From Cycas panzhihuaensis (lineage: Eukaryota; Cycadophyta): DNA of 64,000 bases. This document shows, in pieces, positions 20,894 through 33,916 of this stretch. The notes beneath the pieces are model-generated. The model had not been told where the DNA came from and did no database searches. It worked only from the letters and a program-made list of their open reading frames with translations. Made by a program: the position numbers and the translations under genes. Location: contig CM041465.1 of NCBI GenBank assembly GCA_023213395.1, positions 214,093,741 through 214,157,740 on the forward strand. The letters run 5' to 3'. Every line of letters begins with the position of its first letter. The first letter of the stretch is position 1.

Positions 20894-21590
20894 AAACTCT
20901 CATTATTAGTTATAATAATGTTAGGCACCCCAAATCTATAAATGATATATATTGAAAGATGAATGTAGCAACTACCTTTCCAATAATAGTGACTAACGAA
21001 ATAGCTTCACTCCATTTAGTAAAGTATTTAGTTGTAGTTATAATGAACTTATAACAGTTAGATGATGTTAGAAAATTTTGATCAATGAGGTCAAAACCCC
21101 ATTGTGAGAAAGGCCAAGGTGAAATAATTGATTTCATTTCATATGCAAATTTATGTATTGAGGTCACATGTGATTAATATTTTTTACATTTTTGTATATA
21201 AGAATAAGCATCTTTAAATAGGGTAGGCCAATAATAGCCCATACGAAGGATGTATTGGATAAAAGATTAGCCACCAAAATGTCCACCACATATTCCTTCA
21301 TGGGATTCTATTAAAGCAACTAGTGTTTTATTAAGAGAAAGGCATCATAATAGAATTCCATCAAAAGAACATTTATAAATCATGCCATTAAGTAAGATAT
21401 AGTGTCTAGAAGTGACTTGAATTCATCTTCTCTTCTTAGATGTAGAAGAAGGGAAAGATTAGTCGTGAACGTATGATCTAATCTCTCCATAATAGGAGTC
21501 TTCAGCAGGGATAATTTGGACATGGAGGATATGCTCGTCTGGAAGAGTATCATCAACAAGTTGTTTGGTAAGGTTGGGAAGAGGAGTATC
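20894..21590 (-). pseudogene. H integrase, N-terminal half
   Basis: The open frame 21167-20910 has ISPWPFSQWGFDLI (first catalytic Asp), YFTKWSEAISLV and GKVVATFIFQYI. Upstream the zinc-binding region (ESHEGICGGHFGG, then SYIQKCKKY) is readable with stops. It is a Tat/Ogre/Athila-type integrase and joins 15559 across the mosaic element. Confidence 0.92.
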
Positions 21591-22790
21591 TACCATGGTT
21601 TTTGTGATGACTATACCTTTCTTAGATTTTCTATTGATGATTTGAAAGTTAAATTCTTGAAGTAGTAAGGACCATTTACCAAGTCACCTAGTAGGGTTGG
21701 TTTTAGTAAGTAAATATCTGATAGGGTCAAATTAAATAATAAGATGGACTTTATTCCCAAGAAGATAATATTATAACTTCTTAGTAGCAAAGATCAAAGC
21801 AAAGCATTCTTTTTCTGGAAGGGGACAATGAAGTTCAATAACCACTAAAGTCTTATTAATAAAATAGATTGCTTGTTCTTTGCCCAAATCATCCTCTTAT
21901 AATAACATACCCACTAATGATTCTTCTATAGAGGAAGTGTAAAGGATAAAAGGTTTATCAAATCTTGGTGGAACAAGCATGGGTGTTGAGATTAAGGCTT
22001 GCTTTAATTTGTTGAAGGACTCTTGAACTAGAGGATTCCATTGTAGGTTAATGTCTTTCTTTAGAAGATTCATGATAGGCTTGGCATCTTAAGCAAAGTT
22101 AGCAATAAAATATTATAAGAAGGCAAGTTTACCTAGAAAAGATTTAATTTATTTCTAATTTTTAGGGGGGGGCATATCAACAATTGCCAATGTTTTATTA
22201 GGATCAATCCTAATCCCATCGTGGGAAATGATGTTATCTAACATTCTCCCTGACATTATAACAAAAACACATTTATATGGATTAAGTCACAAACAATATT
22301 TCCTACATCTTTCAAAGATTATCCTCAAGTCATGGAGATGATCATATTTTTTATGAGAAAGAACAAGCATATCATCTAAATATATGGTAATAATATTATT
22401 GATTAAATCATAGAAATTATAAACTATTTCTCTTTGATAAGTAGCACCAATGTTTTTCAATCTGAAAGGCATGACTTTATAAACAAAAGTACCCCAAGGA
22501 GTAGTCAATGTAGTCTTATGACAATCTCATGGTACAATGGAAATCTGATTATAACCCAAAAAACCATCCATAAGGGACATCACCTCAAAACTAGCCATTT
22601 GGTCCCAAATTTAATCAAGAAAATGGAGAGGAAAATTATCCTTAGGATAAGCATCATTAATATCTCAAAAGTCAATATAAATTTAAATCAAACCATTTTT
22701 CTTCACAATAGGAACTGTATTAGAAACCCATTGAGAGTAATCAACACTTTCAAGAAATTTGGCTCCTAATAACTTCTCCACTTTTTTTTT
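21591..22790 (-). pseudogene. H reverse transcriptase and RNase H
   Basis: RT motifs: SQWVSNTVPIVKKNG near 22725, FPLHFLD, TTPWGTFVYKVMPFRLKN (22508 onward) and the catalytic IYLDDMLVLSHK near 22390. Then FLGKLAFL, RNase H with PPRFDKPFILYTSS and KEQAIYFINKTL, ending with FNFQIINRKSKKG near 21650. Between this point and the integrase no second RNase H is seen. Scattered stops replace Gln and Trp. Confidence 0.93.
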
Positions 22791-24347
22791 AATAGTAATA
22801 GAAAGATGTGGATGAATAGGTCATTATTTAACACTGGGAGTTACATGATATCATACTAAATAATTTAGGGATCAAAGCTATGTATATCTTTATAATCCTA
22901 AGAAAAGACTAAATAAAACTCACAAAATAATGAGTGATCTCTTGGGGAGTACAACTAGCTCACAACTTAATAATCTTAGGGGTATCACCTACTTCTAAGT
23001 TAACATCAATAGTTTGTTCAATAAGCATAGCATTTCCCTCTTCAAAATGAGGAGGAGTAGGTTTTATAAAGGAGGTTGCCTCCTAAGGTCAAGAATGGTC
23101 AACTAGTGGTGAATCAAGTCATATTGCTTTCAAAAGACCCAACCTATGATGCATGGAGGGAAGATTAGAAGATGAGCCCACTAGATATTGAAGAATGGCC
23201 TTGTCATTCTCAAAGTGGTCTAAATGAAAAAGATTGACAAGGATTAAATTCTTTAGTAAATTAGCAGACAAATAAGAGGGCTTAAAACATAGAGGAGAAT
23301 CAACCACAGAGTCTGAATAGGTGGGAACAAACTCAATGATTGAGGAAACTTAGGAGAAAGGAATAGGCCCATCAACAAATTCCCAAATTGATGTCAAGAC
23401 TAGTTCAAATTCTTAATAGTAAGTCTAATAATCTTGATTAGATAAAGATATCAAGACAAGGGACGATGAAATAACATCAATTGAAGAATGAGAAGAAAAG
23501 GAAATAATAGATATTAAATTCACTTCTCATATTTGGTTAAGGGTACTTTGATTTTATTGAAGCATATCACTTGAATTAATAACCTTGTAATCTAACTCTA
23601 AGTCTGGGTGTCTATATAATAACATCTTCCTCTCGTGTCTATTCAACCATGTAGTAAAAAGAGGAGTCTAAGGAAAAAGAGGTGTAGCATTAGCGGACAC
23701 ATCATATAGAAAAGAAATTACATGACTAGTAGAAAAATCACCTGTAATAAAAGAAAGTGAAGCATTTATCATTTAAGAGAAATATAAGACTTGTGAGAAA
23801 TTACTTTATGTAAAGGAAAGGGCATCTAGAGTAATAATTTCACTTTCAGGTATTTCCTCACAAGGTATAATAGAACATAAAGTCATTTCTTCATTTCAAG
23901 AAAAAGAGGAAATTAAAGATTGATAAGTCATACCCAAAGAATGAGGAGTGGATGAAAGTCCTGATGAAATAAGGATAATCTCCACTAAATCAACATCTTT
24001 AACTTTTCCCTAAGTAGAAGGAGTTTCAATATCAAAATGCTGGCCTAAAACTAATAATTTGAAGAAATACTCTAAAGAGTTAGATGACTCACTAGGTACC
24101 AAAAAGGTCTCAACAAGTGGGATTGGTTGCTTAATTAGTTTTAGTTTTTACTTTACAATCTTCAGTTATCCCTTATGGATGAACCTAAGTTCACCAAAGA
24201 GGGAAGAATAAACTACAACCATTTGGGTAATTCGTAGTCTACCAAAAAGATGTTATACTCTAAATCAAGATCAATGATAGTTGATTCAGCCATAACTGTC
24301 TTTTCTTCTAGAGTAAGAGGGAGAGTGATTTGACGAAGGGGTACTTT
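22791..24347 (-). other. H pol spacer between protease and RT
   Basis: About 1.5 kb with no domain I recognise. Plant Tat/Ogre pol has a long weakly conserved stretch here, so it is probably decayed polyprotein. A 62-codon frame at 23307-23119 is compatible with that but has no motif. Confidence 0.5.
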
Positions 24348-24640
24348 CTAATTTTTATCATATCTCTGATAAGTCCACTCACATGGATTAAAGATCAAAG
24401 TTTCTAAATCCTTAACAAGGCATATAAGGATTACATTAACAGAAGATCCCTCATGAATAATAACATGCTTGATATTGATATCATCCTTTATTATCTTAAT
24501 ATAAAATAGAGGTATGTCACTCATTACATGAGTAGTATGATTAGGTAAGGTGGCTAAGTCAAAAGAAAATATGGAAGTAGATGAAGAAACTATGATAGGA
24601 ACTCCCAATGTATTAAACAAGAGCTAACATTACTCAAGGA
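24348..24640 (-). pseudogene. H protease
   Basis: A 90-codon frame with HVIIHEGSSVNVILI, which matches the degenerate retropepsin site of Tat/Ogre elements (usually IDEGASVNV; the first Asp is His here, so inactive as read), then LVKDLETL and FNPCEWTYQRY. Confidence 0.8.
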
Positions 24641-25039
24641 AATACTTCAGCATATCCATGACTAAGATATCAGTAGGAATAGTCTTTAATTCATTAACCA
24701 AAGAGAAAGATCTATATTTTATATTAGAAGGAATAGATCTAAACCTAATAGGATATGGGGGTTATAAGAGGTAAAGAGTCAGGGTTCCTAACCATCAAAT
24801 TGTTAGATGATTTAGATGGACATACACTCTTTGTGGTCTCCACCATGTTGATTATTCTCTTAGTCTCACCACCTTTATGAGGTGTTTGAGCTTAATTACT
24901 AGTTCATTTCATTGAAAGATTAGAGGGAGTAGTAGTCTTCTCAAATGAGTTAGAACTAGAGGGCTCATCTTGATCATCTTAAACCTATTTTTCTTTGTCA
25001 TTATCATCCTTGTTTCCTATATCCTTATATTGAGGTAAG

Positions 25040-27110
25040 GGATCTTTATGAATCATTTGATCTTAAGAGGTTTTAGAGGAATGATTTGTTTGAACATTCG
25101 TATTTTGAGTCATAGATTGAATCATACAGTATTTACTTCTATCACGAGTGTTAGTCTGATGATAAGAACACCACTTATTCTTCCTAAAAGAAGGAGGAGG
25201 TATAGGTGTAGTTTGTTTCTTCCTCTCTTTAGTAAGATGAATTACTTTAGTTTCTTGAGAGGTTTGGTTTTAAGAAGGACTTTCAACACACAACTTAGTA
25301 TTGAGCACACACTCTAATGATTTAATAGAAGAAGTTAAATAATCGTAAGTGGGTTCAAGATAGGAAGCCTTAGTTGATTGAATAGTTTCTTTAAAAGGAA
25401 CATGTTTTTCAACCTTCTTAATACCTACTTGAATCTCAAATATTTCTAATACTAAACAACGATCAACAACTTCTTCATAACTTTGAGGACCAACTTCTTC
25501 ATAACTAGATTCAAGATGTGAATGACATGCATATACTTGATCTTAAAACCTTCTCATAAAATCCCTAAAAGTTTCATCGTGATTTTGTTTGATAGCCAAA
25601 AGAGATTTGATGCTAGATTCAAAGGGTCTCGCTACATTAAAATAGTTGATGAAAGAGTCAACTAATTATTGGAATAAGAGAATGGAGGCTAAGGAAAGTT
25701 GATAAAACCATTTCAAGGCATCACCTTGAAGTGATTTAGGAAACAAGCACATCAGAACATAATCATACAACATGAAATATGCATAAGCTAGTGTAAATGA
25801 TTATATATGAGAGGCTAGATCTTGAGAGGAATCACCTAAAATTTAGGAAGTTTGGGAAGGAATGGAGGCATGGGGGATAAAAGAACCTCATGTGGAAAGG
25901 GAGACTTTATATAGTCAAGAAAAGATTTTATTAGCCTCAACAAGGTGTTACATTGAGGTAAAGTTGACGATTATGGTGTGGTAGAAGGAGTGGGTTGTTG
26001 TTGATGTTGAGAAAAAGGATGAATTAGAAAGATGATTCAAGAGTAAACAAGGTTGTAGGGTTAACTACAAAATTAGTTTATAGGATAGGATATTGAGGAA
26101 GAATGGGATTAAATGAGGGAAAAGGAATTGATTTTTGGGTGGGTCTAGGAACATGAGAAGAGGAAGTAGGGTTAGGAATCCCCAAAACTTAAGATTGACT
26201 AACTAAAGTATGAGGATAAATAGGGTGATTATGGGAAATATATTAAGAAGAAGAGCTTACAATAGGCATTCTAAGGGAAGAAGAAGAAAGTCTAATATCT
26301 TAAGATGTAACTCTATGAGTTACCTAAACTAGTAGTTGAGTAGAAGATGCAACAAGATAGGAAGAAACTACCATAGTGGGATGAGAATAAATATGTTGTG
26401 AAGTCGATGGAGGTAAACCTACTTAATGAGAGGTGGGAACATGAGAAGTAGTAAAGTTACCTTTGGTGGGCACAATAGAGGTACCCTTACGTGTGGAAGA
26501 TACTAGACGAGGAGAGTGGGTTTGGACTTATAACTTAGAAGGTGAAGGAACAGGTTGATAATGAACCAACTTATGATCCTCAAGCTCTTTTAAAGGAGGA
26601 GAATGAGGCCTTAGTGAAGGAGGGTGAGAAGGTAGGGATAATCAAGTGTCATTATGAGCAATTGATGACTCAACTTGTATTAACTCATACTCCTTACACA
26701 ATGGATCAAATTGACAACATTATAGATAGGATGCCATGGTATAAGTCTCCAGGTAAAATGGGTCTTAGTATCTAGGCATATGAAGGGGAGCAAGGACCCT
26801 AGTAAGAACCAGCTCAAAACATGATGGATGTGCTTGAGTAAGAAGTGTTTCTTCTTGTGAAAAAGAAGGATTTATAAATGAATAATCACCAAAGAATTGA
26901 GAGGGCTTTGGGTACCTTGCTCCATAAGTACTTTATATAGTTGTGTTGAATCTTTGAAGGGATAAACATAAGTATCATATGCATGATGTTCTAAAGAATC
27001 AACATAGGAAGATAAAACCTCATGAGCAAAATGTAAGGGTTGTACTTAAAAATCATGCAGGAGACCTTGAAGTCTCAATGATCTCCTGGGAGTGGGTGTT
27101 ATAGTTTCCA
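25040..27110 (-). pseudogene. H gag
   Basis: Starts at 27110 with MMETITPTPRRSLRLQGLL, 30 nt past the primer site. The gag core is at about 25830-25430: LQGDALKWFYQLSL, DSFINYFNVARPFESS, then FRDFMRRF. A degenerate zinc-binding motif, KWCSYHQTNTRDRSKYC, is near 25165. Length and order fit Tat/Ogre gag. The middle (26000-27000) is readable only in pieces. Confidence 0.8.
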
Positions 27111-27138
27111 TCATTCTAAACAAGAAAATAAATGGTAA

Positions 27139-27157
27139 TCCCCAGTATGGTTGTCAA
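27139..27157 (-). other. Primer-binding site of H (Arg-type)
   Basis: The reverse complement is TTGACAACCATACTGGGGA. Plant Tat/Ogre elements use an Arg tRNA with the site TGGCGACTCTGCTGGGGA or near variants; the match is good at the CTGGGGA end and has transitions elsewhere. Confidence 0.7.
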
Positions 27158-27159
27158 AA

Positions 27160-29455
27160 AGATGGTTGGGCTTGGGTTGGATCTAAGCCCAATATCTCCT
27201 AACTAGAAGTATGTTTCCTCTATTTCAAGTATGAGCTAAGAGACAAAGGGCCTAAAGGAACCTAAGAAACCACCTTTTCCAACTCCTAATAAGGAGTCTC
27301 CACCTGATTATGCCATCTAGCTAAGATAAGAATGGAGCAACAAAAGGCTGCAACGTAAAGAGGATGGTTTAATCCACTAGCCTACACAATTGGGTGAAGG
27401 AGTTCTGAATTCAGAACTACACCGATAATGTCCTTCTTAGGGGCTCCTCTCTTTCTATTCTTTCAACTTTTGGGGTTTTACTAGAATGAAGGAATAAGGG
27501 TTAAGTGATGGAGGGGAAGTATTTTTTATTTTTTATTTTTTTGTGTTAATAATTAAACACAATCTCAAAAGTAAACAATGAAAACTATAAGATCTAGTCG
27601 CCTTCTTTTTAAAAAACAAGTAAGAGAACTAACTATTCATGCAACCTCTTTTCTTTTTTTATTTTTTATTTTTTATTATAAAAATGAAACACACTAAGAA
27701 TGAAACATAACCTCTCTTTTCTAGATACAAAACAACAAATGTGAGATGCAACTAACACAGCATGCAACTATGTGTATGAATTAGTAAGAGATCAAATAAC
27801 ATGCAATATCTACATATGAAACTTTTGTTCTAATTACATGTTATTTTCCTTTTTATTTTTGAAGTAATTTCAAGAGAAAAAGAGAGATTTAAAAGATAAA
27901 TTTCTGCTATAATAAATGATATTTAGTCTACAAAGGTCACATGCAACTAATTAAAGTTGAATCTTCTTTCATACATAAGTAATATACTAGAAAAATAGAG
28001 AGATTCTATCATAAATGGAGTCTTTTAAACACCATAGGATCCTTAAATCTCATGCAATCTAATCACAACAAAAATATATCAATCATGTATCCAAATTTCC
28101 TTTAAAATACAAAAGTAATGAAGTCAAACAAGATAATATTAGTAACTTTTTACAATTTCTAGTCCATTAATGAATTTTGCCTTAGAATGACTTTCTCTCT
28201 TTCATGTGATCAAACCTCTTCAATTTTCCTTTAGAACCAAGAAGTGAAAAAAAAGAAGCACAAGAACAATAGGCTTAAATATAGCAAAAAATAAACCAAG
28301 GTGAAAGTAGACATCTTAAGAATTTGGACAAGTGATAAAGAATGGAAGAAAGTAGTCATTTTATTAGTGAAGAGATAACCATTCTTCATAATAGTCTACT
28401 CCTTTTTGTCCCACAAAGGATGGACCTTTCAACTAAATTCCTAAGGTGGAATATAAATATAAGGGTACTTCAAGGATTAACAAGAATAAAGGAAAAATTA
28501 TGAATATAAACAATCATAAAAGAGTAATACAATTACAAGAATTCATAATAGAAATGATCTTACCAAGAAAAAAGAAGTTTGAAGCCAAAAACTTTGTAAG
28601 AAACTAAGAATTTTGAGAAAACCAACCATTGATATTTTAGTAGTAATAAAGCAATAACAAAAGCTTCAAAATCTTCTCTTAACTTCACCTTTTTTTCTCC
28701 AAAACAATCTTCCAAAGAGGAGTAGTAAAATCTTTAAAAAATCTTAAGAAAATACCTTCAAAACTTGATCCCTTACTCAAACAAACTCGAATGATAGATG
28801 ATAATTGGGTGTGCATGAGTTCTGGGTATGAAAGAAGTAGGCTTCCCTCAAATCTGGGTGGCAACATACAAAACGTTGGCGTGCTTTAAAAAATCACATG
28901 TATAACAGTAAAAGACGCAATCGATCATATTTTTGGAGCCATACAAAGTATGAATTTCTTCTAAAAATGTGATCAATAACATTTTTGGCATGACTAAAAT
29001 GTGATAAATTAGGGAGTCAAAATGATTCATTGAAAAGTCAAAGAATAATTTTTTTTTGATAAATTTTAGTATAAATAACTTTATCAATAGGAAAAATAAC
29101 CCAAAAGAGACGAAAATAATAAGCACAAGTCCAAAATTGAATCAAAGAAAAAGATCTAAGGGTGAAATCAAGATCAAAAAGTGAAATAAAAAATTAGTCT
29201 AAAGGAAAAAGTGAATAGGAATGGTTATGAAAAGGAAATTTAGCATCATAGTTATCACTCCCAATAGGTGATAGCATAATAATACATCCATCATCATTTA
29301 TCATACATCATCAATCAAACCAATATAACATTTCAAAAAAACATGGCCTAATGCAATATAAAACATATTTAAATCAATCACTTCTACATGAGACAATACA
29401 AGAAACCTACTAAAAGTAATAAAGATTAACAAGAGGGCCAAGTTTTGGTGAAACA
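27160..29455 (-). repeat. Inferred 5' LTR of H (about 2.3 kb)
   Basis: No coding potential. The inner edge is set by the primer site, the outer edge by the point where integrase I breaks off (after GKVVATFIFQYIIYRF), where the minus strand starts TGTTTCACCAAAAC. Long LTRs are normal for Tat/Ogre. No second copy was found near 13.6-15 kb, so this call is indirect. Low-complexity TTTTTATT tracts lie near 27510-27545 and 27650-27680. Confidence 0.5.
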
Positions 29456-29989
29456 CATCTAAGACTCTAAACCTATAGATAATATATTGAAAGATAAATG
29501 TAGCAACTACTTTCCCCATGGCTAAGATAAAAGGAATAGCTTCACTCTATTTTATAAAATATTCAATAGTTGTAATAATGAATTTATGCCCATTTAGTGA
29601 TGGAGGAAATATTTATTTAATAAGGTCTATCCCTTATTAAGAGAAAGGCCAAGGAGAAATTATAAACTTCAGGCCTCACACTGGTTGATGAATAAGGGTA
29701 GAATACAACTAACATTTCTTATATTTTTGAATATAACTATATGTATCCTTAAGTAGTAGTGGTCAATAATATCCCATATATAAAAATATATTAGGTAGTG
29801 GATTGATCACTAAAATGACCCCTTACAAATACTATCATGAAATTTAGCTAAAGTAGTTTGAGCTTCATCATATGAAAGACACCATAATAGAATTTGATCA
29901 AATGAATGCTTATATAAAACATTGTCAAGTAAAAGATACTAGTGAGTTGTAGCTTGAATTCTCCTTTTCTTTCTCAAGGAAGAAGAAGG
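29456..29989 (-). pseudogene. Integrase of gypsy I (partial)
   Basis: The zinc-binding region and core are readable: KFHDSICKG, then WGKVVATFIFQYIIYRFRV, nearly the same words as in H. It is cut after RFRV at about 29456 and joined on the right, across J, to the RNase H of I. Confidence 0.85.
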
Positions 29990-29994
29990 GAAAG
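29990..29994. repeat. Target-site duplication GAAAG of J (left copy)
   Basis: GAAAG precedes the left J LTR; the same five bases follow the right J LTR at 33912-33916. Confidence 0.9.
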
Positions 29995-30324
29995 TGTTAG
30001 AGTGATATTATAACTTACCTAACTAATGTAAATATGGAGATATTATGAAATATTCTTTATGTAATATTGTGATGTATATTGGATTGATAGATGTAACCCA
30101 TATATTATTATTTGAGGCACTTATGAGCTATAAATAAGGATCAAATTCCATTGTAATATTACATATAAATTTATCAAAATATAATCATATTATATTTCTG
30201 TAATGGGTTTCTCCTAAAAAGATTTTCCATGTCAAATCTGTTGTTTAATGTGCTTGGTCTATTCGAGTCTATTATGTATATAAATGATCATGTGCCTTGT
30301 CTATTTATTTAGTATTTTCTAACA
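29995..30324 (+). repeat. 5' LTR of J
   Basis: TGTTAGAGTG...TTTTCTAACA. Contains TATAAATA at 30129-30136, a plausible promoter; the same site is at 33717-33724. Confidence 0.92.
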
Positions 30325-30336
30325 TGGTCTTAGAGC
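30325..30336 (+). other. Primer-binding site of J
   Basis: TGGTCTTAGAGC starts at the base after the LTR; two differences from TGGTATCAGAGC. Confidence 0.8.
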
Positions 30337-33300
30337 AAATGGTCATGCCCAAGTAGATGAATATTAGGTGGATCATTCAATCATTGGTTACTAGGTAATA
30401 CTAGCTCACCCTTTGAGGATCAACTCATCTAATAATTAAAAGAGTATCCACAAAGGTACAATAATCACGTGTAGATCCTCATGCCTTTTATTATCTATTT
30501 TATAAGGATTTGATGGTCTTTAGAGGTGTGTAGGGGAGTAAAAGAGGCTTTTTTATTTTATGCAAGTATTTAGGTATGAAGAGAATGTTGGTATCCTATG
30601 TTTTTGAATGTACAACCATGGTTACTTAGTTTCCAGGCATTGATATCCATTTTAAACCGATGAAAGGTTCTAGATCAACTTATTTGAGTTGCTACTGAGT
30701 TTGTAGAAGCATAACCATTGATGGAGTGATAGTATTACCCTAGAGTAGTAGGACTATTAAAGATGTATAGAGAGCATGCAGTCTCAAAAAGCTCTAGGGG
30801 TGTGTCGTTCTCTAGGAAAGAGTTATAGATATCATTATTTACATCTGAATATAAATGTTGGTAGTAAATGGCTCTTATAAGTTCACATAGATCTATTAAG
30901 ATACATGCTCATTGAAGATGCCTAATGTGTAGGTCATTGGTTAAATACAACAAAAATACAAAGGTATGATATATTATCAATGTATTTTATTGCCACTATA
31001 TGATTTATTTGAATTACCATTTGATAATTTAAAGTCTCATATGAGATTATTATGTTGACCGCCTATGATTTATTTCATTGCCAATATTATTAGATTTGGT
31101 TTCCAGTTACTTTAATAAAGTCACAGATTTATCACCATATTTGATTTATATGACAATCACTTAAATTTGATAAAATACTTTCACCTGTATAAAGTTGCCT
31201 ATATTAGTGATGAAATAAAGTCATTCCTTAATTATTATATGGATTGCCAATCATATGATATATTTGATTAAGTCACTTTTGAGACATATTATATTTGATT
31301 GCCATTTTCAAAGTTTTTTATATTTGATTTATATATATTTAAAGCCATTTATTATAAAATTACCCTTTGAGGTATTAAGGCATTTTATTTTAAGTGGGCG
31401 AGAGTGTATATAAAGTCTTTAAATATTTGATGTGGTGTAAGTATGTCATATGGCTTTCTTTTTGATATGGTGGCCATATGAACATAATAAGGGACTTTGA
31501 TTAAAGTTGGAAAATTACCTTTGAAATATTTAAGTGATGGCTCATTTCAAGTGGCAAAGTCTTCCCTTTCATGTTGTCTAGTGTTCAATAAGGGGACTCA
31601 TTAATGAGACATATATAAGGAGATGTGGCAAAGTGAGTGTATTGGGCACTCTTTGTTGGTGACTATTTGGTAATGTTAAACTCTTGTTACATGTGATTAT
31701 ATGAGAGGGGCATGATTGTTGAGTGACTTATCAATGGTAGTGGATTATCATTGATTGATAAGGGGGCATGATTAATTGATGAATTGTCAATAGTAGTGGA
31801 TTATCATTAATTTATAAGAGGGCATAATTAATAGGTGAGATATCAATATTAATGTATGTTTATTAATTGATAGAAGGGGCTTGTGTTATGGAGATACTAA
31901 GCTACATGACATGCAAATAGTATTTTGATTATTACATGTTATTACAATGTATAGTTTATTTATATATTAAAGTGGCATTTTATTCTTATATATCAATGTT
32001 TTTACATCAGATGTATGAGGCAAAATATTCAGAATTATAATCCTTTGGCCTATTTGTATAATTGGTTATCAATTTGTGGTGGACTATTATACTTTGGGTG
32101 GTTAAATAGATAATAGCATGGGGTTTATAGCCTATCAAATGCTAGTTTAATAGTTATTCATATCTAAATAAGTCTGATGCAAATTAAATAATGTGTTTAT
32201 GATGAAAATGAAGTGTGAATGGAAAGGTATATGATATGAATGCCTTAAAATTAGTTCTACCTTAGTCATGGTATAAAACAAGAGTTGGTTATCCTATGTA
32301 CCCCATATGAGTTGGTGTTATATATAAAGAATAACACCATGATGTAAGTGTTGAGGTGTTTAGTGCATTGTAAGAGTTTACCTTCTATGTTTTGGGCAGA
32401 AGATGTTATGAAAATTATTTTATGGGATCCCTTCTAAGGCTATTCATGACATTAACCCTTGGATTATGTTGGACTGGTCAAAAACCTCCCACTATGTATT
32501 TACTACATTAATTGTACACATCTTAGACAAAGATCACAACAGTGGGATCATAAGAGTTTGAAAAATATTTGTATAGTGTTTGTGATTAAAATAAAGCTTA
32601 CAAACTATGTGATTTACATGGGGTAGAGTACTATGATTAGTCTAGATATCAATTGAATGAGTTGTTGGCATATAATATTAAGGTGTCATCTGAATGTAAG
32701 TTTTATCCTTCATTCCTTCCCTTTTTGAGATGTGGTTTAATAGGTATAGAAGTTTATGTACCTAATATTATGTTTGAAATAAAAGTAGGATCTAGTAGGA
32801 GTATTGATAAGGAGTCATTACAAGAAGAGGCATAGACTACAACCCTATGTTCCATTATGTGTTAAGAGGTCTATTGAGGACTCTGATATGATGGTTAAAG
32901 ACCTAGAGGAAGATTGAAGAACAAGGATCAACATGCTAATTAAACTTATGATAGACACCAATGATTCTAGTAAGAGGATATTTGTAATGGAAAGCTATAA
33001 TGGGGGAATGATATATGGGATTTGGTTCCGTTACCTCCCTCAAAGAACTTGGTTAGTTTGTAAGTTGGCAAAGCTTATAGTATAAGATTACATAAAGAAG
33101 GAATTTGTTATGAGGAGATATTGCACTAGTCTCTATATCGTTCATGGTTCAATTGATCCTTAATTTAGTAGCTACATATAGTTAGGAGTCACATAAAATG
33201 AATGTAAGGTCAACATTCCTTAATAGAGAATTAAAGAGGAGATCTACATGGCTTAAGAAACTCAACCTCCTAGTTTAGTAAAGGAAAAAAGGCTAAGTAC

Positions 33301-33570
33301 CATAGACTAAGTGTTAGAGCAAAAGAGACCTATATGATTGTAAGGACTATTGGAGATACTTTCAAAGAATCACATACATATGAGGCATAACACCATTACA
33401 TCTAAGAGTAGATCAGATCAAAGAAGATGTAGATTGAGTTTATCTAAGTATAAATCAACTTAAGGATGTGTTCATAAGATTTAGTGAGGTTATCCTCGGG
33501 GGGTCTATCAACAAGGATAAAAAGAGATAGACCAATCCTTGGGAAGAATTCAAGACCCTATATTTACATT
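30337..33570 (+). pseudogene. J interior with copia pol traces
   Basis: Mostly stop-ridden. A 60-codon frame at 32653-32835 has no recognisable motif. The RT-start signature near 33020-33060 and the later FLN segment near 33215 are the only coding clues. No gag or integrase motif was recognised. Confidence 0.5.
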
Positions 33571-33579
33571 AAAGGGGGG

Positions 33580-33911
33580 TGTTAGAGTGATATTGTATCA
33601 CTTAACTAACTAATATAAACATGGATATATTGTGTGAATATTCTTGATGTAATATTATGATGTAAATTATGCTGATGGATATAATTCATATATTGTTATT
33701 TGAGGCACTTATAATCTATAAATAAGGATCAAAGTTCATTATAATATTACATGCAGATTTGTCAAAATATAATCATATTATATTTCTATGGTGGGTTTTT
33801 TCAAAAGACTTTTCCATATCAAATCTATTGTCCCATGTACTTATTCTATTTGACTCTATTATGTACATAAATAATCTTGTGTCTTATCTGTTTATTTGGT
33901 GTTTTCTAATG
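33580..33911 (+). repeat. 3' LTR of J
   Basis: TGTTAGAGTG...TTTTCTAATG, preceded by AAAGGGGGG (33571-33579) and followed by GAAAG. Confidence 0.92.
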
Positions 33912-33916
33912 GAAAG

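Larger units (their letters stand above)
29995..33911 (+). mobile_element. Element J: compact LTR retrotransposon with eroded copia pol
   Basis: LTRs of 330 and 332 bp, a GAAAG duplication, a primer site directly after the 5' LTR and AAAGGGGGG directly before the 3' LTR. The 3.25-kb interior is short and has no open domain. Fragments such as DLVPLPPSKNLV (about 33019-33055) and a copia-like FLN.EL..... segment near 33205-33250 suggest a deleted and decayed copia pol. LTR copies differ at many positions, so the insertion is old. Confidence 0.9.

Noticed and set aside
25048-25317. 89-codon plus-strand frame
   Set aside because: Antisense of the zinc-binding end of the H gag.
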